This document shows, piece after piece, positions 5,684-6,371 of a stretch of 6,371 nt of DNA (positions are counted from its first letter, which is position 1; each line of letters opens with the position of its first letter). The notes beneath the pieces are model-generated. The model ran no database searches and was not told where the DNA came from. It saw nothing but the letters and a program-made list of their open reading frames with translations. The stretch comes from Candidatus Electrothrix marina (GTDB lineage: Bacteria; Desulfobacterota; Desulfobulbia; Desulfobulbales; Desulfobulbaceae), in the NCBI GenBank assembly GCA_004028495.1, contig MTKS01000092.1, positions 1 to 6,371 of the forward strand, written 5' to 3'. A program made the position numbers and the translations under genes.

Positions 5684-6328
5684 ATGAGCAACGGCTGTTT
5701 ATACATCTTTCTTGATGAAGGGGGGAACCTGGATTTTGCTGCATCCGGGACAAAGTATTTCACCCTGACAAGTGTTTGTACCAAACGCCCCTTTACCGTC
5801 TGTCATGAATTGGGAAAGTACAAGTTTGACCTGATCGAATACGGGTTTGACTTTTCATATTTCCACTGTACCAAAGACAACCGGCATGTACGGCAGCGGG
5901 TGTTTGGGATCATCAAGGAGAATATTGCAGATTTGCGGATAGATTCGCTCATCGTGGAGAAAAGCAAAATCGTTCCGGCCTTGCAGGCTTCGGAAGAATT
6001 TTACCCACGGATGCTGGGACACCTGATCCGGCACGTTGCTGAACAAGAGCGGGAAGAGCTGGACAGCATGAAAGAGCTGATCGTGATTACTGACAGCATA
6101 CCGATAAAGAAGAAACGAGCAGCTGTAGAAAAGGCGGTCAAGACCGTGCTGAAAAGAATGCTGCCTTCAGGTTGTCGGTTCCGGGTGCTGCATCATGCCT
6201 CAATGTCAAATATGGGGCTACAGCTTGCGGATTATTGCAATTGGGCGATATTCAGGAAATGGGAATCAGGGGACAGTGTTTTCTATGATGCGTTGCGGGA
6301 AGGGGTAAAGAGCGAACTGGAGATATAA
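5684..6328 (+). CDS. DUF3800-family protein
   Basis: The 214-residue product shows the two signatures of DUF3800: an N-terminal beta strand ending in an acidic pair (YIFLDEGGNLDF, D11-E12) and a C-terminal HASMSNMGLQLADYCNWAIF (171-190) with D183. Between them are YFTLTSV (25-31), an HCTKD motif (61-65) and IVITDS with D137. The family usually reads DESG at the first site; here it is DEGG. The acidic residues on strands and a helix resemble the arrangement of RNase H-like nucleases, an idea I offer as inference; the family's biochemical role is not established to my knowledge. There is no signal peptide or membrane segment, so it is presumably cytoplasmic. The start is supported by AAGGA (5675-5679), 4 nt upstream. 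It stands alone behind its own candidate promoter, next to repeats at a tRNA gene, which points to accessory cargo. The length is normal for the family, and I see no frameshift. Confidence 0.8.
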   Translation: MSNGCLYIFLDEGGNLDFAASGTKYFTLTSVCTKRPFTVCHELGKYKFDLIEYGFDFSYFHCTKDNRHVRQRVFGIIKENIADLRIDSLIVEKSKIVPALQASEEFYPRMLGHLIRHVAEQEREELDSMKELIVITDSIPIKKKRAAVEKAVKTVLKRMLPSGCRFRVLHHASMSNMGLQLADYCNWAIFRKWESGDSVFYDALREGVKSELEI

Positions 6329-6354
6329 AAACGGCAGCCTCCTGGAAAGCTGCC
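6327..6354 (-). terminator. Hairpin oriented to terminate a convergent minus-strand gene
   Basis: GGCAGC (6333-6338) and GCTGCC (6349-6354) form a 6-bp GC-rich stem with a 10-nt loop. Read on the minus strand, the stem is followed by one G and five T (6331-6327), as in a Rho-independent terminator. On the plus strand, the stem is followed by CGATCTGACC, with no T-run. It overlaps the last two bases of the DUF3800 stop codon. This suggests a convergent gene just beyond the right edge, though the hairpin may also help end the DUF3800 transcript. Confidence 0.55.
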
Positions 6355-6371
6355 CGATCTGACCCCCGACT

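Overview
The window reads as a bacterial chromosome of medium GC content, with a conserved housekeeping left and centre and a right end that looks accessory. Gram-negative affiliation is supported by the start of apolipoprotein N-acyltransferase (lnt) directly behind a CorC/YbeX-type CBS protein. The divergent biotin carboxylase beside a fused alpha/beta carboxyltransferase suggests Desulfobacterota (Desulfobulbales-like). That placement is an inference from family resemblance, not a search result.

Layout. The minus strand of 1-1038 carries corC/ybeX and then lnt; their ATGA stop/start overlap implies one translationally coupled unit. lnt runs off the left edge. Four imperfect 9-bp repeats (1057-1092) lie just upstream of the preferred corC start. 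A divergent, AT-rich intergenic region follows (about 1093-1260). Next comes a small ORF with a good Shine-Dalgarno sequence (1261-1392) and a run of three hairpins (1348-1430) that forms the leader of the next gene. Positions 1462-2865 encode a biotin carboxylase (AccC-like). After a 95-bp AT-rich spacer, 2961-5237 encodes a 758-residue protein joining an AccA-like and an AccD-like half in the order alpha-beta. Together these two genes supply the biotin carboxylase and carboxyltransferase activities of an acyl-CoA carboxylase, most likely acetyl-CoA carboxylase for malonyl-CoA and fatty acid synthesis. No biotin carrier protein is encoded here, so it must come from elsewhere.

A tRNA-Lys(CTT) gene with its own strong promoter and a near-perfect intrinsic terminator occupies 5265-5433. 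Immediately after it lies a 250-bp non-coding stretch with inverted and direct repeats of the hexamer GTACCA. This stretch looks like the arm sites of a tRNA-targeting integrase or an old element boundary. A candidate sigma70 promoter (5554-5582) then leads into a DUF3800-family gene (5684-6328). A hairpin at the right edge is oriented to terminate a convergent gene beyond the window.

The most unusual content is the two-gene carboxylase: reversed-order fused carboxyltransferase, altered zinc ribbon, and a biotin carboxylase with replaced conserved residues. The tRNA-Lys/GTACCA boundary with its DUF3800 cargo is second.
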